DNA of 64,000 nucleotides from NCBI RefSeq assembly GCF_008065155.1, contig NZ_CP042819.1, positions 2,858,922-2,922,921 on the forward strand. Reading direction: 5' to 3'. Position 1 is the first letter of the stretch. Every line of letters begins with the position of its first letter. Below the pieces are notes generated by a model. That model had not been told where the DNA came from, ran no database searches, and was given only the letters and a program-made list of their open reading frames with translations. Below are positions 45,137 through 54,452 of the stretch, piece after piece. Source of the DNA: Octadecabacter sp. SW4 (GTDB lineage Bacteria; Pseudomonadota; Alphaproteobacteria; Rhodobacterales; Rhodobacteraceae). The translations under genes and the position numbers were made by a program.

Positions 45137-45455
45137 GCCATAGACCCAAGTATAATGCTGCCGCACCGCTGCCAATGGCCGCGAAGAACGATTTGCGCCA
45201 ATAGCCGATCCCAAGCGTCACAAGGGCGGCGACAAGGCGCACTGGCTCCACCTCTCCGGTGGTAGCGTTCGGTAAAAAGACCAGCGGTGCGACCATCGCG
45301 GGCAACACCGCGACAGGGGTGTAGCGCAGCATCCGCAATATCCAGTCGGGCAAGGGGCGGTCACCGATAAACCCAAGAAACGAGAATCTGATCAAGAACG
45401 TGCCAACCGCCAAGACCACGATCACCATCCATATTTCAGCGTTTGAATAGGTCAT
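45120..45455 (-). CDS. azlD: AzlD domain-containing branched-chain amino acid export subunit
   Basis: A 111-residue membrane protein with about four helices, of the AzlD family. FLIRFSFLGFIGDRPLPDWILRMLRYTPVAVLPAM (spanning roughly residues 19-54) is characteristic, including the LRYTPVAVLPA motif. Its ATG overlaps the azlC stop by four bases, forming the two-gene azlC-azlD exporter for branched-chain amino acids or their analogues. Confidence 0.9.
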   Translation of the reverse strand: MTYSNAEIWMVIVVLAVGTFLIRFSFLGFIGDRPLPDWILRMLRYTPVAVLPAMVAPLVFLPNATTGEVEPVRLVAALVTLGIGYWRKSFFAAIGSGAAALYLGLWLTGQL

Positions 45456-46162
45456 GGCACGGCCCGCCCCGTGCGCGTTTCAATGACCGCACCGGTGATC
45501 ATCGCCGCCAGCGCCGCGATCAACAGGCCGGTGCCGGATGGTAAGCCCGCCAGCGCAAGCGCCACGAGAGATGATACCAATGCCGCGGCAATGTGCGCAG
45601 GCGTCTTGAGAGCCGGACCAACCAGCCCCAGAAACGTAATCGGCACCGCGAAATCGAGCGCCCATTCCGGCGGGATCGCCTGGCCGATCAAGGCCCCGAC
45701 AAGTGTCATGGCAATCCAGACAGGCACGATCGGCGTGGCCAGCCCACAGAAGAACTGCACCCGCTGGGTCACCGACCAAAGTGGGCGGACCTCGTATTTG
45801 GCAACGCTGGCGGCGTAGGTTTGATCAAAATTTACATAGGAGATCAACGCCCGCTGCCACAGCGGCGCACTGCCCAGATAGGGAACAAGGGCGGCCGAAT
45901 ACATCGCCATGCGCAGGTTGACGGCCAAAGCAGCCAGCAACACCATACCCAGCGCCGCATCCTCAACGATCATCTGGAGGGCGGCAAACTGTGCCGCGCC
46001 CGCAATGACCATCACCGTGAACCCCATGACCTGGGCCAACCCCATCCCTGCCTCGCTGGCGACAACGCCAAACAGCATTGCAAAAGGCCCGACAACGAAA
46101 ACGAAAGGCAGCCCGTTGCGCAGTCCTTCCCAATAGGTTGATTTCTCGGTGGTCTTGAACAT
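45452..46162 (-). CDS. azlC: AzlC family branched-chain amino acid exporter
   Basis: A 236-residue membrane protein with seven to eight helices. The N-terminal block GLPFVFVVGPFAMLFGVVASEAG and the VMVIAGAAQFAALQMI segment are AzlC signatures, and NLRMAMYSAALVPYLG follows near residue 83. It is the larger subunit of the AzlCD pair. It is divergent from mobA, with 75 bases between the starts. Confidence 0.92.
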   Translation of the reverse strand: MFKTTEKSTYWEGLRNGLPFVFVVGPFAMLFGVVASEAGMGLAQVMGFTVMVIAGAAQFAALQMIVEDAALGMVLLAALAVNLRMAMYSAALVPYLGSAPLWQRALISYVNFDQTYAASVAKYEVRPLWSVTQRVQFFCGLATPIVPVWIAMTLVGALIGQAIPPEWALDFAVPITFLGLVGPALKTPAHIAAALVSSLVALALAGLPSGTGLLIAALAAMITGAVIETRTGRAVP

Positions 46163-46237
46163 AACAAGCGCCTAATCTGTTTGCGCATCGGGATAGGCCC
46201 GCGTGCGGTGATTGGCAATCGGCCAGACGGGACGAAA

Positions 46238-46824
46238 ATGCAGCAACCCCTTGGCGTGATCCTTGCAGGTGGACAGGCGCGCCGGATGGGCGGGCGGACC
46301 AAGCCGTTGTTGCTGCTTGGCGGGCGGCCCATGCTGGCGCATGTGGTGGATCGTTTCGTGCCGCAGGTCGCGCAGCTTGCGTTGAACGTGAACGGCGATG
46401 GCGCGCCCTTTGCCCCCTTCGGCCTGCCCATCCTTCCCGACAGTATCGACGGATGTGTTGGCCCCTTGGCGGGCATCCTTGCTGCGCTTGATTGGGCCGC
46501 AGCGCAAGGCGCCGACCAGGTGGTCAGTGTCCCTGCCGACACGCCCTTCCTGCCCCCCGATCTTGTGCCGCAGCTTTTGCTGGCGGCGGCCGATGCCCGA
46601 TCGCCATTGCTGAAACCGCCACGGGGCGTCACCCGACCTGTGCGATCTGGCCCGTGGTGCTGCGTGACCGTTTGCGCACCGACATCATGGCGGGGCAGCG
46701 CCGCCTTGGCGGTTGGGCCCTGGATCAGGGGGCTGCAACCCTGCGCTTTCCAGACACGACCCCTGATGCATTTTTCAACATCAACACGCCCCAAGACCTT
46801 GCGCTGGCGAACACCCTGGTATGA
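46238..46824 (+). pseudogene. mobA: Molybdenum cofactor guanylyltransferase, broken by a -1 frameshift
   Basis: MobA adds GMP to molybdopterin to make the MGD cofactor. The nucleotide-binding signature LAGGQARRMGG is at residues 9-19, followed by LLGGRPMLAHVVDRF and VSVPADTPFLPPDLV. After CCC at 46596-46598 the conserved sequence continues in another frame (PIAIAETATGRHPTCAIWP, ending FFNINTPQDLALANTLV). One added C restores a protein of about 195 residues. The ATG at 46238 is preferred to an upstream one at 46181. The repaired stop overlaps the next gene as ATGA. Confidence 0.87.
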
Positions 46825-47678
46825 GCGATTTCGACTGTTTCATCATGGTTGACTGGTCAGGCGGCAATGATCGCGGCCCCAAACCAAAGAAAGACGCCAT
46901 CTGGATCGCGACGGCGCGGCGCGGCCAAACCGCGGACGCACCGGTTTATATGCGCAACCGCCAACTGGCCGAAAGCTGGCTGCACGACACCCTATTGGCC
47001 GAAATTGCCGCTGGGCGCCGCACCTGTGTCGGCTTTGATTTCCCGTTCGGCTATCCCCAAGGATTTGCCCGCGCGCTCACCAACAGCGATGATCCTCTCT
47101 TGCTGTGGGACTGGCTGGCGGGGCGGATCACCGACATGCCAAAGGCCAACAATCGCTTTGACGTGGCCGCTGGGATCAACGCAAGGTTTCAAGGGGTTGG
47201 CCCGTTCTGGTTCAACCCGCTCAAGCGCGACATTGCGCATTTGCCGCGCAAGGGCCGGGATCGCACCGCCAACCCTTTTGCCGAAAAACGCGTCATCGAA
47301 CTGCGGGAACCCACAGCCTTTACACTGTGGCAGCTTGCCGGCGCGGGGGCCGTCGGGTCACAGACCCTGATGGGCTTGCCCGTCTTGGCGCGCCTGCGTG
47401 CCGCCCTTCCGGTATCTGTTTGGCCATTCGAGCCCTTGCGCACCCCCATCGCCTTCGTCGAAATCTGGCCCTCGCTTTTGGCGCCCCAGGTCGCGGCGCG
47501 TATAACGGATCACCCGATAAAGGACGCGGTGCAGGTTACGACAATGGCAACGGCCTTTGCCAATGTGTCCCCGTCCGAACTGGCGCTGATGCTGGATGTC
47601 AACGCCCCCGTCGAGGGCTGGATCCTGGGCCACGGGCACCACGCGACCCTCGCCGCCGCGCTGGGACGTTGCGCATGA
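46821..47678 (+). CDS. DUF429-like protein coupled to mobA
   Basis: A 285-residue protein that starts CFIMVDWSGGNDRGPKPKKD and has CVGFDFPFGYPQGFA near residue 72 and a later VEIWPSLLAP block. These acidic motifs (VDWS, GFDFPFG, EIWPS) resemble the RNase H-like DUF429 family of predicted nucleases. The molecular role is unknown; it is often annotated in Rhodobacteraceae only by its position after mobA. It overlaps mobA and the following GNAT gene by four bases each, so the three are translated together. Confidence 0.7.
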   Translation: MSDFDCFIMVDWSGGNDRGPKPKKDAIWIATARRGQTADAPVYMRNRQLAESWLHDTLLAEIAAGRRTCVGFDFPFGYPQGFARALTNSDDPLLLWDWLAGRITDMPKANNRFDVAAGINARFQGVGPFWFNPLKRDIAHLPRKGRDRTANPFAEKRVIELREPTAFTLWQLAGAGAVGSQTLMGLPVLARLRAALPVSVWPFEPLRTPIAFVEIWPSLLAPQVAARITDHPIKDAVQVTTMATAFANVSPSELALMLDVNAPVEGWILGHGHHATLAAALGRCA

Positions 47679-48256
47679 TTATCTCGTCCGGCTTTCCCGA
47701 ACGGGACCGCGCCCAGATCGCCGCCCTTTACTGGGAGGCCTTTGGCCAGAAGCTGGGTCGTGTCATGGGACCACGCGACCGCGCCTTGCAGTTCTTCGAG
47801 GCTGTTCTTGATCCCGCCCATGCGATCTGCGCCCACACCGCCAACGGCGATTTACTGGGCGTTGCGGGGTTCAAGACCCATACCGGTGCGCTGGTCGGCG
47901 GCGGGATGGGCGATCTGGCGCGGGTCTACGGCTGGGTCGGGGCGATGTGGCGGGTTGCCTTATTGGCGCTCCTTGAACGGGACACCGAAAATGATCGCTT
48001 CCTGATGGACGGTATTTTTGTAGCACCAGCTGCGCGCGGCCAAGGTGTGGGCACGGCCCTGCTTGACGCGATTGCCGACAAGGCGCGCTCCCGCGGCCAT
48101 AGCGAAGTGCGCCTGGATGTGATCGACACCAATCCGCGGGCGCGCGCGCTTTATGAACGACAGGGGTTTGTCGCGATCAAGACGCAAGACCTGGGGGTGC
48201 TGCGCCATGTGTTTCGATTTGACAGCGCGACGACGATGGTGCGCGATCTGTGCTAG
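47675..48256 (+). CDS. GNAT family N-acetyltransferase
   Basis: A 193-residue GNAT enzyme. The acetyl-CoA loop is GIFVAPAARGQGVGTALLDAI near residues 112-132, and LDVIDTNPRARALYERQGF is the C-terminal signature near 148-166. It is translationally coupled to the DUF429-like gene through an ATGA overlap. Its stop is shared with the convergent membrane protein gene in a CTAG (48253-48256). The substrate is unknown. Confidence 0.88.
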   Translation: MIISSGFPERDRAQIAALYWEAFGQKLGRVMGPRDRALQFFEAVLDPAHAICAHTANGDLLGVAGFKTHTGALVGGGMGDLARVYGWVGAMWRVALLALLERDTENDRFLMDGIFVAPAARGQGVGTALLDAIADKARSRGHSEVRLDVIDTNPRARALYERQGFVAIKTQDLGVLRHVFRFDSATTMVRDLC

Positions 48257-49278
48257 TCAAACGCGCCCGTCACGCGGCCCAGCAACATGAACGCCCGCGA
48301 TGTGCGGGTCTCGGAGAGGGCGGCGATATCTTCGTCGGTCGCATCGGCCTCGAATGTGATCAGGGTCTGGTCAAATTTGCGCAGAAAATGGTGCGCGGCA
48401 TCGCGGAAAATCGCGTCTTCGCGCATCCGCCCCGCAGTCAGGGCAAGGCATGACCGGTCACGCACCCCCCCCAGGGCAGCCACCGCGCGACCGCGATCAC
48501 CCTTGGCAAAACGGCGCCAGATTTCAGGGCGCGCACGGTCGGGGCGCAGGTCGTCCATGTAAATTCCGTCTTGCGACAGCAGGGTCAGAATATCCTGGCT
48601 GGCCTGCACCAATTGCCGGGCCTGACGGTCCTTGAGCGCGCGGCGCAGGGCGGCGAACCCCACTTCGTCGCTTTCGGTATCGGGGAAATTCAGGGCACGG
48701 ATCAGGTCTGGCCGCGCGATAGGTGGGGCCATTTCATCGGCAGATGTGCCAAGCGCCAGGGCGGCCTGATCATCGGGCCCATCATCGGGCTTGGCCGGGG
48801 CCGCCGCGACGCGAGGGCGCGCCGCATCGCGCGAGGTTGTGAAAGTGGCCAGCGCGGTTTCGGTCTTTTGCGTGGCCTTGGCTATTTCGTTCAACTTGCG
48901 CTCAACCGAAGGTTCCATGCCCGCACCGCGCGCCTGACGATCCGCCACATAGGTCTGGCGCATCCCGTCGATCGCAGCCTGCAGCCGGCGCGATTCCTCG
49001 CGCACGATACGGGCGGAACGGGCAGCCGCTGCCGCAACCCAGATCATCGCCACGGGTAGGAAAACCGCCATCAGGTTTATCACGAAACGCAGGCTATCCA
49101 GACCACCCCCAACAACAGCCGGATCAGTCGCGGGGATCGACATGAAATAGATACCTGCAATCAGCAGCCACAGCACGCTTAGCCCAAGCGCAATCATTTC
49201 GCCCGCGGTAAAACGTGCCCGTTCAGGGGTCGCCGTCGCGCCCAGTGCTGCATCTGCTTTTTGTTGGCTATTGGCCAT
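48253..49278 (-). CDS. Hypothetical membrane protein with coiled coil
   Basis: A 341-residue protein with two membrane helices (about residues 30-49 and 64-90), a coiled-coil segment (about 90-150, IVREESRRLQAAIDGMRQTY) and a soluble helical C-terminal domain (about 200-341). The reading frame passes through an intact run of eight C (48465-48472), the longest homopolymer I noticed in the window. No family is recognised; related proteins occur next to greA in roseobacters. The ATG at 49278 is preferred over a TTG two codons upstream. It lies 23 bases from greA on the same strand. Confidence 0.75.
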   Translation of the reverse strand: MANSQQKADAALGATATPERARFTAGEMIALGLSVLWLLIAGIYFMSIPATDPAVVGGGLDSLRFVINLMAVFLPVAMIWVAAAAARSARIVREESRRLQAAIDGMRQTYVADRQARGAGMEPSVERKLNEIAKATQKTETALATFTTSRDAARPRVAAAPAKPDDGPDDQAALALGTSADEMAPPIARPDLIRALNFPDTESDEVGFAALRRALKDRQARQLVQASQDILTLLSQDGIYMDDLRPDRARPEIWRRFAKGDRGRAVAALGGVRDRSCLALTAGRMREDAIFRDAAHHFLRKFDQTLITFEADATDEDIAALSETRTSRAFMLLGRVTGAFD

Positions 49279-49300
49279 AATCAAGAGCCCCCAAACCCGA

Positions 49301-49771
49301 TTAGATATAGCTGATCTTCAAAATCTCATAGCTGCGATCACCGCCGGGGGTGCGCACTTCGACACTATCGCCCTCCTCCTTGCCGATCATGGCGCGGGCC
49401 AAGGGCGACTTGATGTTCAGCTTGCCGTTTTCGATATCGGCCTCGTATTCGCCCACGATCTGATAGGTCTTTTCCTCATCGGTGTCCTCATCAACCAAAT
49501 GAATCGTCGCGCCGAACTTGATCGAACCAGACATCTTGGTCGGATCAATCACATCGGCGAGCGAAATCACGCCCTCGAGTTCTTTCACCCGCCCTTCGAT
49601 GAAGGACTGCTTTTCCTTTGCAGAATGGTATTCGGCGTTTTCGGACAGGTCGCCATGTTCACGCGCTTCGGAAATCGCACGGATAATCGCTGGCCGCTCA
49701 ACTGACTTGAGATGCTTAAGTTCGCTGTCCAGCTTGTCGAACCCTGCGCGGGTCATCGGTATCTTTTCCAT
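49301..49771 (-). CDS. greA: Transcription elongation factor GreA
   Basis: A 156-residue GreA that stimulates RNA cleavage by backtracked RNA polymerase. The N-terminal coiled coil contains [22 protein letters not shown] and the tip motif [18 protein letters not shown] with the two acidic residues that reach the active site; the C-terminal FKBP-like domain ends [23 protein letters not shown] (about 122-144). It is the first gene of a unit with the downstream membrane protein. Confidence 0.97.
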   Translation of the reverse strand: MEKIPMTRAGFDKLDSELKHLKSVERPAIIRAISEAREHGDLSENAEYHSAKEKQSFIEGRVKELEGVISLADVIDPTKMSGSIKFGATIHLVDEDTDEEKTYQIVGEYEADIENGKLNIKSPLARAMIGKEEGDSVEVRTPGGDRSYEILKISYI

Positions 49772-49820
49772 ATCGGTGCCTGAAATCTGCCCTAATTGAG
49801 AAACATTCTTACACTAGGTC

Positions 49821-49849
49821 CATAACGTGAACCACAGATCGATTGTCAA
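49821..49849 (-). promoter_or_regulatory. Candidate promoter of greA
   Basis: On the minus strand a perfect TTGACA (49844-49849) is followed by 17 bases and GTTATG (49821-49826). The -10 match is weak, but the spacing is ideal and the distance to the greA ATG is about 50 bases. Confidence 0.45.
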
Positions 49850-49904
49850 TAGGCGCACAAATAGCGGCAAACCGCAAAGCGCAATACGAAAACAGGCTGA
49901 ACCG

Positions 49905-50876
49905 ATGCAGAATTTCTTGCGCTTTGCGCTGATTTACTTCGTAAGTGCTATCGCCATCGTCATGGTTTTCCGCGACGACGGGGTGTCGATTATGGGCCAT
50001 CTGATGTCATCATCACAGGTGTTTTTCATCGTGATGGGGCAATTTGCACTGGGTTTGGCGCTATTGGCTGGCTTGACGACACTCGTTGTTGGCCCAAAGG
50101 TCATGCTGGGCCGCGCGCGCGTGGTTGCCACTGCAATGATCGCCAGCATGTTCATTCAGGCCGCCTTTACCCTGATCAAGACATCGCTGCCCTATATCGT
50201 ACCATTCTATGCCGATCCGTATTTCGCGCAGATTGATCAGGCCCTGCATTTTGGGCAGGATCCGTGGGTTTTGACCCATGCGCTGGCCGAAAGCTTTGCG
50301 GCCAATCAACTGGTCTGGGTCTATGTGTCGGTCTGGGGCCTGCCCGCGATGGCCCTGCCGGTGATCATCGCCGCGATTGACGGCAATACCGCCCGCGTGA
50401 ACCGCTTTTTGGTGCTTTATGTCGTGGGGTGGGTTGTTTTGGGCAATATCATCGCGCTGGCCGGCATGTCCGCCGGACCCGTCTATTACGACCGCCTGAT
50501 CGGCGGCGACCGCTTTGCCGATCTGGCCCCGGCACTGGTCGACAGCGGCTTGAAAGCCACGTGGATCGGCAACCTGCAAGAAAGCCTTTGGAACGTTTAT
50601 GTTGAGCGTGGACAGGCGATTGGCTCGGGGATTTCAGCCTTCCCTTCGGTCCACGTCGCGATGGCCTTTGTGACCGCGCTTTATATGGGCGAACGCAGCC
50701 GCCTGCTGATCCCGGTGGGTGCAGTCTTTGTGGCGGCGATCCTGTTCATGTCGATCTATTCCGGCTACCATTATGCGATTGACGGTTATGCCTCGATCAT
50801 CGTGATTGGCGCGGCCTGGGCCTATATGCGCCGCCGCGCAACCCAGGCACACGGGTTCCAGCCCGCAATGGCGTAA
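49905..50876 (+). CDS. PAP2 superfamily membrane phosphatase-like protein
   Basis: A 323-residue membrane protein with six to seven helices. The PAP2 active-site motifs are seen as SAFPSVHVAMAF near residue 243 (PSxH) and SGYHYAIDGYASI near 286 (the second His and Asp), while the first basic KxxxxxxRP motif is not obvious. It fits the PAP2_3 group related to inositol phosphorylceramide synthases. It may act on lipid phosphates. The start was placed at MQNFLRF (49905). A strong hairpin follows the stop. Confidence 0.82.
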   Translation: MQNFLRFALIYFVSAIAIVMVFRDDGVSIMGHLMSSSQVFFIVMGQFALGLALLAGLTTLVVGPKVMLGRARVVATAMIASMFIQAAFTLIKTSLPYIVPFYADPYFAQIDQALHFGQDPWVLTHALAESFAANQLVWVYVSVWGLPAMALPVIIAAIDGNTARVNRFLVLYVVGWVVLGNIIALAGMSAGPVYYDRLIGGDRFADLAPALVDSGLKATWIGNLQESLWNVYVERGQAIGSGISAFPSVHVAMAFVTALYMGERSRLLIPVGAVFVAAILFMSIYSGYHYAIDGYASIIVIGAAWAYMRRRATQAHGFQPAMA

Positions 50877-50881
50877 CAACG

Positions 50882-50925
50882 TCGCGCCACGACATTTTAA
50901 CGTCGTGTCGCGATTGCCCCTTTTT
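50882..50925 (+). terminator. Rho-independent terminator after the PAP2 gene
   Basis: TCGCGCCACGAC (50882-50893) and GTCGTGTCGCGA (50902-50913) pair over 12 bp with one mismatch around an 8-base loop, and a T5 run follows at 50921-50925. It ends transcription of the PAP2 gene before the ETF-QO gene. Confidence 0.75.
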
Positions 50926-50983
50926 ACACTCTCCTATAACCACAGACGAAAGATAATTACCCTGTGATCGGGAGGATGCCCAA

Positions 50984-52621
50984 ATGGCCGAGATGACACG
51001 CGAAGCGATGGATTATGATGTGGTGATCGTGGGCGCTGGCCCGGCCGGTCTGTCCGCCGCGATCCGCCTGAAACAGCTGGACGCCGACATCAATGTCGTT
51101 GTCCTTGAAAAAGGCTCCGAAGTGGGCGCGCACATCCTGTCAGGCGCGGTGCTTGATCCTTGCGGGCTTGATGCGCTGATTCCCGATTGGAAAGCCAAGG
51201 GTGCGCCGCTCAACACCCCCGTTAAAGCCGACAATTTCTATATGATGGGCGAAGCGGGCCATATCCGTATCCCCAATTTCGTCATGCCGCCGCTGATGAA
51301 CAACCACGGCAATTACATCGTTTCGATGGGCAATGTCTGTCGCTGGATGGCCGAACAGGCCGAAGACATGGGCGTTGAAATTTTCCCCGGCATGGCCTGT
51401 TCCGAATTGATCTATGGCGACGATGGCGAAGTCAAAGGCGTGGTTGCGGGCGAATTTGGCAAGAACCATGATGGCACCCCGGGCGAATCCTATGAACCCG
51501 GCATGGTATTGAACGGCAAGTATGTGTTCCTGTCCGAGGGCGTGCGCGGAAGCCTGTCCAAGGAGGTGATCGCGAAATACGACCTTGCCAAAGACAGCCA
51601 GCCGCAGAAATACGGCCTTGGCATGAAAGAAATCTGGGAGATTGACCCGGACAAGCACCGCGAAGGCACCGTCACGCACACGATGGGCTGGCCGCTGGGT
51701 GGCAAAGCCGGTGGCGGATCGTTTATCTATCACCTTGAAAACAATCAGGTCTACCTGGGCTTTGTTGTCCACCTGAACTACAAAAACCCTTACCTGTTCC
51801 CCTACATGGAGTTCCAGCACTTCAAGCATCACCCGATGGTGGCCGAGCTGCTGAAGGGCGGCAAGCGCGTAGCTTACGGCGCGCGCGCGATCACCGAAGG
51901 GGGCTATCAATCCCTGCCCAAAACCGTCTTTCCGGGCGGCGCGCTTCTGGGCTGTTCGGCCGGCATGGTCAACGTGCCGCGCATCAAGGGCAACCATAAC
52001 GCCATGCTGTCAGGCAAGGCCGCAGCCGAGGCCGCTTTTGCCGCCATTCAGGACGGGCGCGGTGGTGACACGCTCGATGCCTACGACACCGAAATCCACG
52101 AAGGTGCGATTGGCAAAGACCTCAAACAGGTGCGCAACGTCAAACCGCTCTGGTCAAAATACGGCCTGCTGGCCTCGCTTGGTCTGGGCGGGTTTGACAT
52201 GTGGACAAACAACCTGTTCGGCCTGTCGCTGCTGGGCACGCTCAAGCATGGCAAGACCGATGCAGATGCAACCGAAGACGCCAGCAAACACACACCCATT
52301 GATTACCCAAAACCCGATGGCAAATTGTCGTTTGACCGGCTGACCAACGTGTCGTTTTCAATGACGAACCACGAAGAAAGCCAGCCAGCGCACCTGCACC
52401 TGAAAGACCCGTCAGTGCCGATGGCCGTGAACATGCCGAAATACGCGGAACCCGCCCAGCGCTACTGCCCCGCTGGCGTTTACGAAGTGGTCGACGACAA
52501 ATTCGTCATCAATTTTCAGAACTGCGTCCACTGCAAGACCTGCGATATCAAAGACCCCAGCCAGAACATCAACTGGACGGTCCCGCAGGGTGGTGACGGG
52601 CCGAACTACCCGAATATGTAG
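50984..52621 (+). CDS. Electron transfer flavoprotein-ubiquinone oxidoreductase
   Basis: A 545-residue ETF-QO that passes electrons from reduced ETF to ubiquinone at the inner membrane. The FAD motif VGAGPAGLSAAIRL is near residues 12-25. The C-terminal 4Fe-4S domain has its cysteines in RYCPAGVYE and NCVHCKTCDIKDPSQNINW. GGAGG at 50971-50975 precedes the ATG. It is flanked by the PAP2 terminator and the TPR gene. It would take electrons from acyl-CoA dehydrogenases such as the DmdC-like one in this window. Confidence 0.96.
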   Translation: MAEMTREAMDYDVVIVGAGPAGLSAAIRLKQLDADINVVVLEKGSEVGAHILSGAVLDPCGLDALIPDWKAKGAPLNTPVKADNFYMMGEAGHIRIPNFVMPPLMNNHGNYIVSMGNVCRWMAEQAEDMGVEIFPGMACSELIYGDDGEVKGVVAGEFGKNHDGTPGESYEPGMVLNGKYVFLSEGVRGSLSKEVIAKYDLAKDSQPQKYGLGMKEIWEIDPDKHREGTVTHTMGWPLGGKAGGGSFIYHLENNQVYLGFVVHLNYKNPYLFPYMEFQHFKHHPMVAELLKGGKRVAYGARAITEGGYQSLPKTVFPGGALLGCSAGMVNVPRIKGNHNAMLSGKAAAEAAFAAIQDGRGGDTLDAYDTEIHEGAIGKDLKQVRNVKPLWSKYGLLASLGLGGFDMWTNNLFGLSLLGTLKHGKTDADATEDASKHTPIDYPKPDGKLSFDRLTNVSFSMTNHEESQPAHLHLKDPSVPMAVNMPKYAEPAQRYCPAGVYEVVDDKFVINFQNCVHCKTCDIKDPSQNINWTVPQGGDGPNYPNM

Positions 52622-52754
52622 CTGAAAGTCATAGGATGGGCGGCCAGAACGCGCCGCTCATACGCGACTTCCTGCCAAATTCGCACCAACGCATTGCCCC
52701 GCCAGAGCCTGGGCACTAGGTTCTGCGCGAACACCCAGATTTAGGAAATGCCAC

Positions 52755-54452
52755 GTGCCGCGCAGAACGATCCACGCCCTCCTGATTTCAACCGCCGTGA
52801 CATTGGCCCCCGCCCTCAAGGCCGAGCCAAACCCCGGCGCATATCTGGCCGCGCGTCAGGCCGGAATCGCCAGTGACTATCTTCCCGCCGCGGAATATTT
52901 CATGGCCGCGCTTGCAGCCGATCCGGGCAACCCGCTGTTGATGGAAAACGCGATGGCATCGCAGCTGGGCCTGGGCAATATCCAGGCCGCGCGCGCCTTG
53001 TCCCAGCAGATGATCGATGCCGGTTTTAGCAGCCAGATCGCGCATATGGTCGAAATGGCCGCAGCCGCCCAAGACAACCGTTGGAACGATGTTTTCGCCC
53101 AGTTGGAATCGGGCCGCTCCGTCGGGCCGCTTGTGGACGGGATCGCGCAGGCTTGGGCTTTTGTCGGCCAGGGCGATATGCGCGCTGCCCTGACCGCCTT
53201 TGACGAAGTGACCCAATCACAGGGTCTGCGCGCGTTCGGGCTTTATCACAAGGCGCTTGCGCTGGCCTCGGTCGGCGATTTCGAGGGGGCCGATGCGATC
53301 TTTTCCCTGCCCCCACAGCAAGGCTTGCAACGCACCCGCCGGATCACATTGATCCACGCAACCATCCTCAGCCAGCTTGACCGGAACGCCGATGCCATCA
53401 CCCTGCTGGACGATACATTCGGCCCGCAGCTTGACCCGGCCGTTGCCGATATGCGCGCCCTCCTCGCGGCGGGAGAGCCATTGCGCTACACCGCCGTCAC
53501 AACCCCGACGCAGGGGATTGGCGAAGTCATGTTTTCGGTCGCGGGTGCGCTACAGGGTGAATCGGCCGATGGCTACACCCTGTTTTACGCCCGCCTTGCA
53601 GACTACCTGAACCCGACAAATTCCGATTCCCTGATCCTGTCGGCACAGTTGCTTGAGGGGCTGGGTCGTTACGAGTTGGCCAGCGCCACTTATGCCCGCG
53701 TTCCGCAGGGCGACAGCGCCTTTTTCGCTGCCGAACTGGGGCGCGCCGAAGTGCTGCGCCGCGACAGCAAGGTCGACGCCGCCGTCGAAGTCCTGCAGCA
53801 ACTCTCGCGCAGCTATCCCGACCAGCCTTTTGTCAAAACCACTCTTGGCGATACCCTGCGCTCGGACGGGCGATATCAGGACGCCAACACCGCCTATACC
53901 GAAGCCCTCGCGCTTTATGGCGCCGATCACGCGGATCGCTGGTGGCCACTTTATACACGCGGGATCACCTATGAACGGCTGGGCAACTGGCCCGCCGCCG
54001 AAGCCGACTTGCGCGCCGCCCTCGCGCTGCAACCGGACAACCCCAATATCCTGAATTACCTTGGCTATACGATGGTCGAAGAACAGGTGAACCTCGACGA
54101 GGCGCTGGCAATGATCGAAAAAGCCGTTGCAGCCCGCCCTGATAGCGGTGCGATCACCGACAGTCTTGGCTGGGTGCTGTATCGTCTTGGCCGTTTCGAA
54201 GAAGCCGTCGCGCCAATGGAACGCGCCGCCGAATTGGAACCCGTTGACCCGATCATAAACGATCATTTGGGCGATGTGTTCTGGGCCGTTGGCCGCGTCG
54301 TAGAGGCCCGTTTTCAATGGCAGCGCGCGCTGTCGTTCGACCCCGAAAGCGAAGAAGCCGACAGGATCCGCCGCAAGCTGGACGTCGGGCTTGACGCCGT
54401 CCTGATCGAAGAAGGTGCCGACCCGATCCATGTTGCAAATGACGACGGCTGA
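52755..54452 (+). CDS. Exported tetratricopeptide repeat protein
   Basis: A 565-residue protein with a signal peptide (LLISTAVTLAPALKA) and TPR units along most of its length, clearest at residues 330-545 (for example LGYTMVEEQVNLDEALAMIEKA and LGWVLYRLGRFEEAVAPMERA). It should be periplasmic or outer-membrane associated. The start is a GTG at 52755 with AGGA about eight bases upstream. Its end overlaps the ispE start by 14 bases, a linkage common in alphaproteobacteria. The function is unknown. Confidence 0.88.
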   Translation: MPRRTIHALLISTAVTLAPALKAEPNPGAYLAARQAGIASDYLPAAEYFMAALAADPGNPLLMENAMASQLGLGNIQAARALSQQMIDAGFSSQIAHMVEMAAAAQDNRWNDVFAQLESGRSVGPLVDGIAQAWAFVGQGDMRAALTAFDEVTQSQGLRAFGLYHKALALASVGDFEGADAIFSLPPQQGLQRTRRITLIHATILSQLDRNADAITLLDDTFGPQLDPAVADMRALLAAGEPLRYTAVTTPTQGIGEVMFSVAGALQGESADGYTLFYARLADYLNPTNSDSLILSAQLLEGLGRYELASATYARVPQGDSAFFAAELGRAEVLRRDSKVDAAVEVLQQLSRSYPDQPFVKTTLGDTLRSDGRYQDANTAYTEALALYGADHADRWWPLYTRGITYERLGNWPAAEADLRAALALQPDNPNILNYLGYTMVEEQVNLDEALAMIEKAVAARPDSGAITDSLGWVLYRLGRFEEAVAPMERAAELEPVDPIINDHLGDVFWAVGRVVEARFQWQRALSFDPESEEADRIRRKLDVGLDAVLIEEGADPIHVANDDG

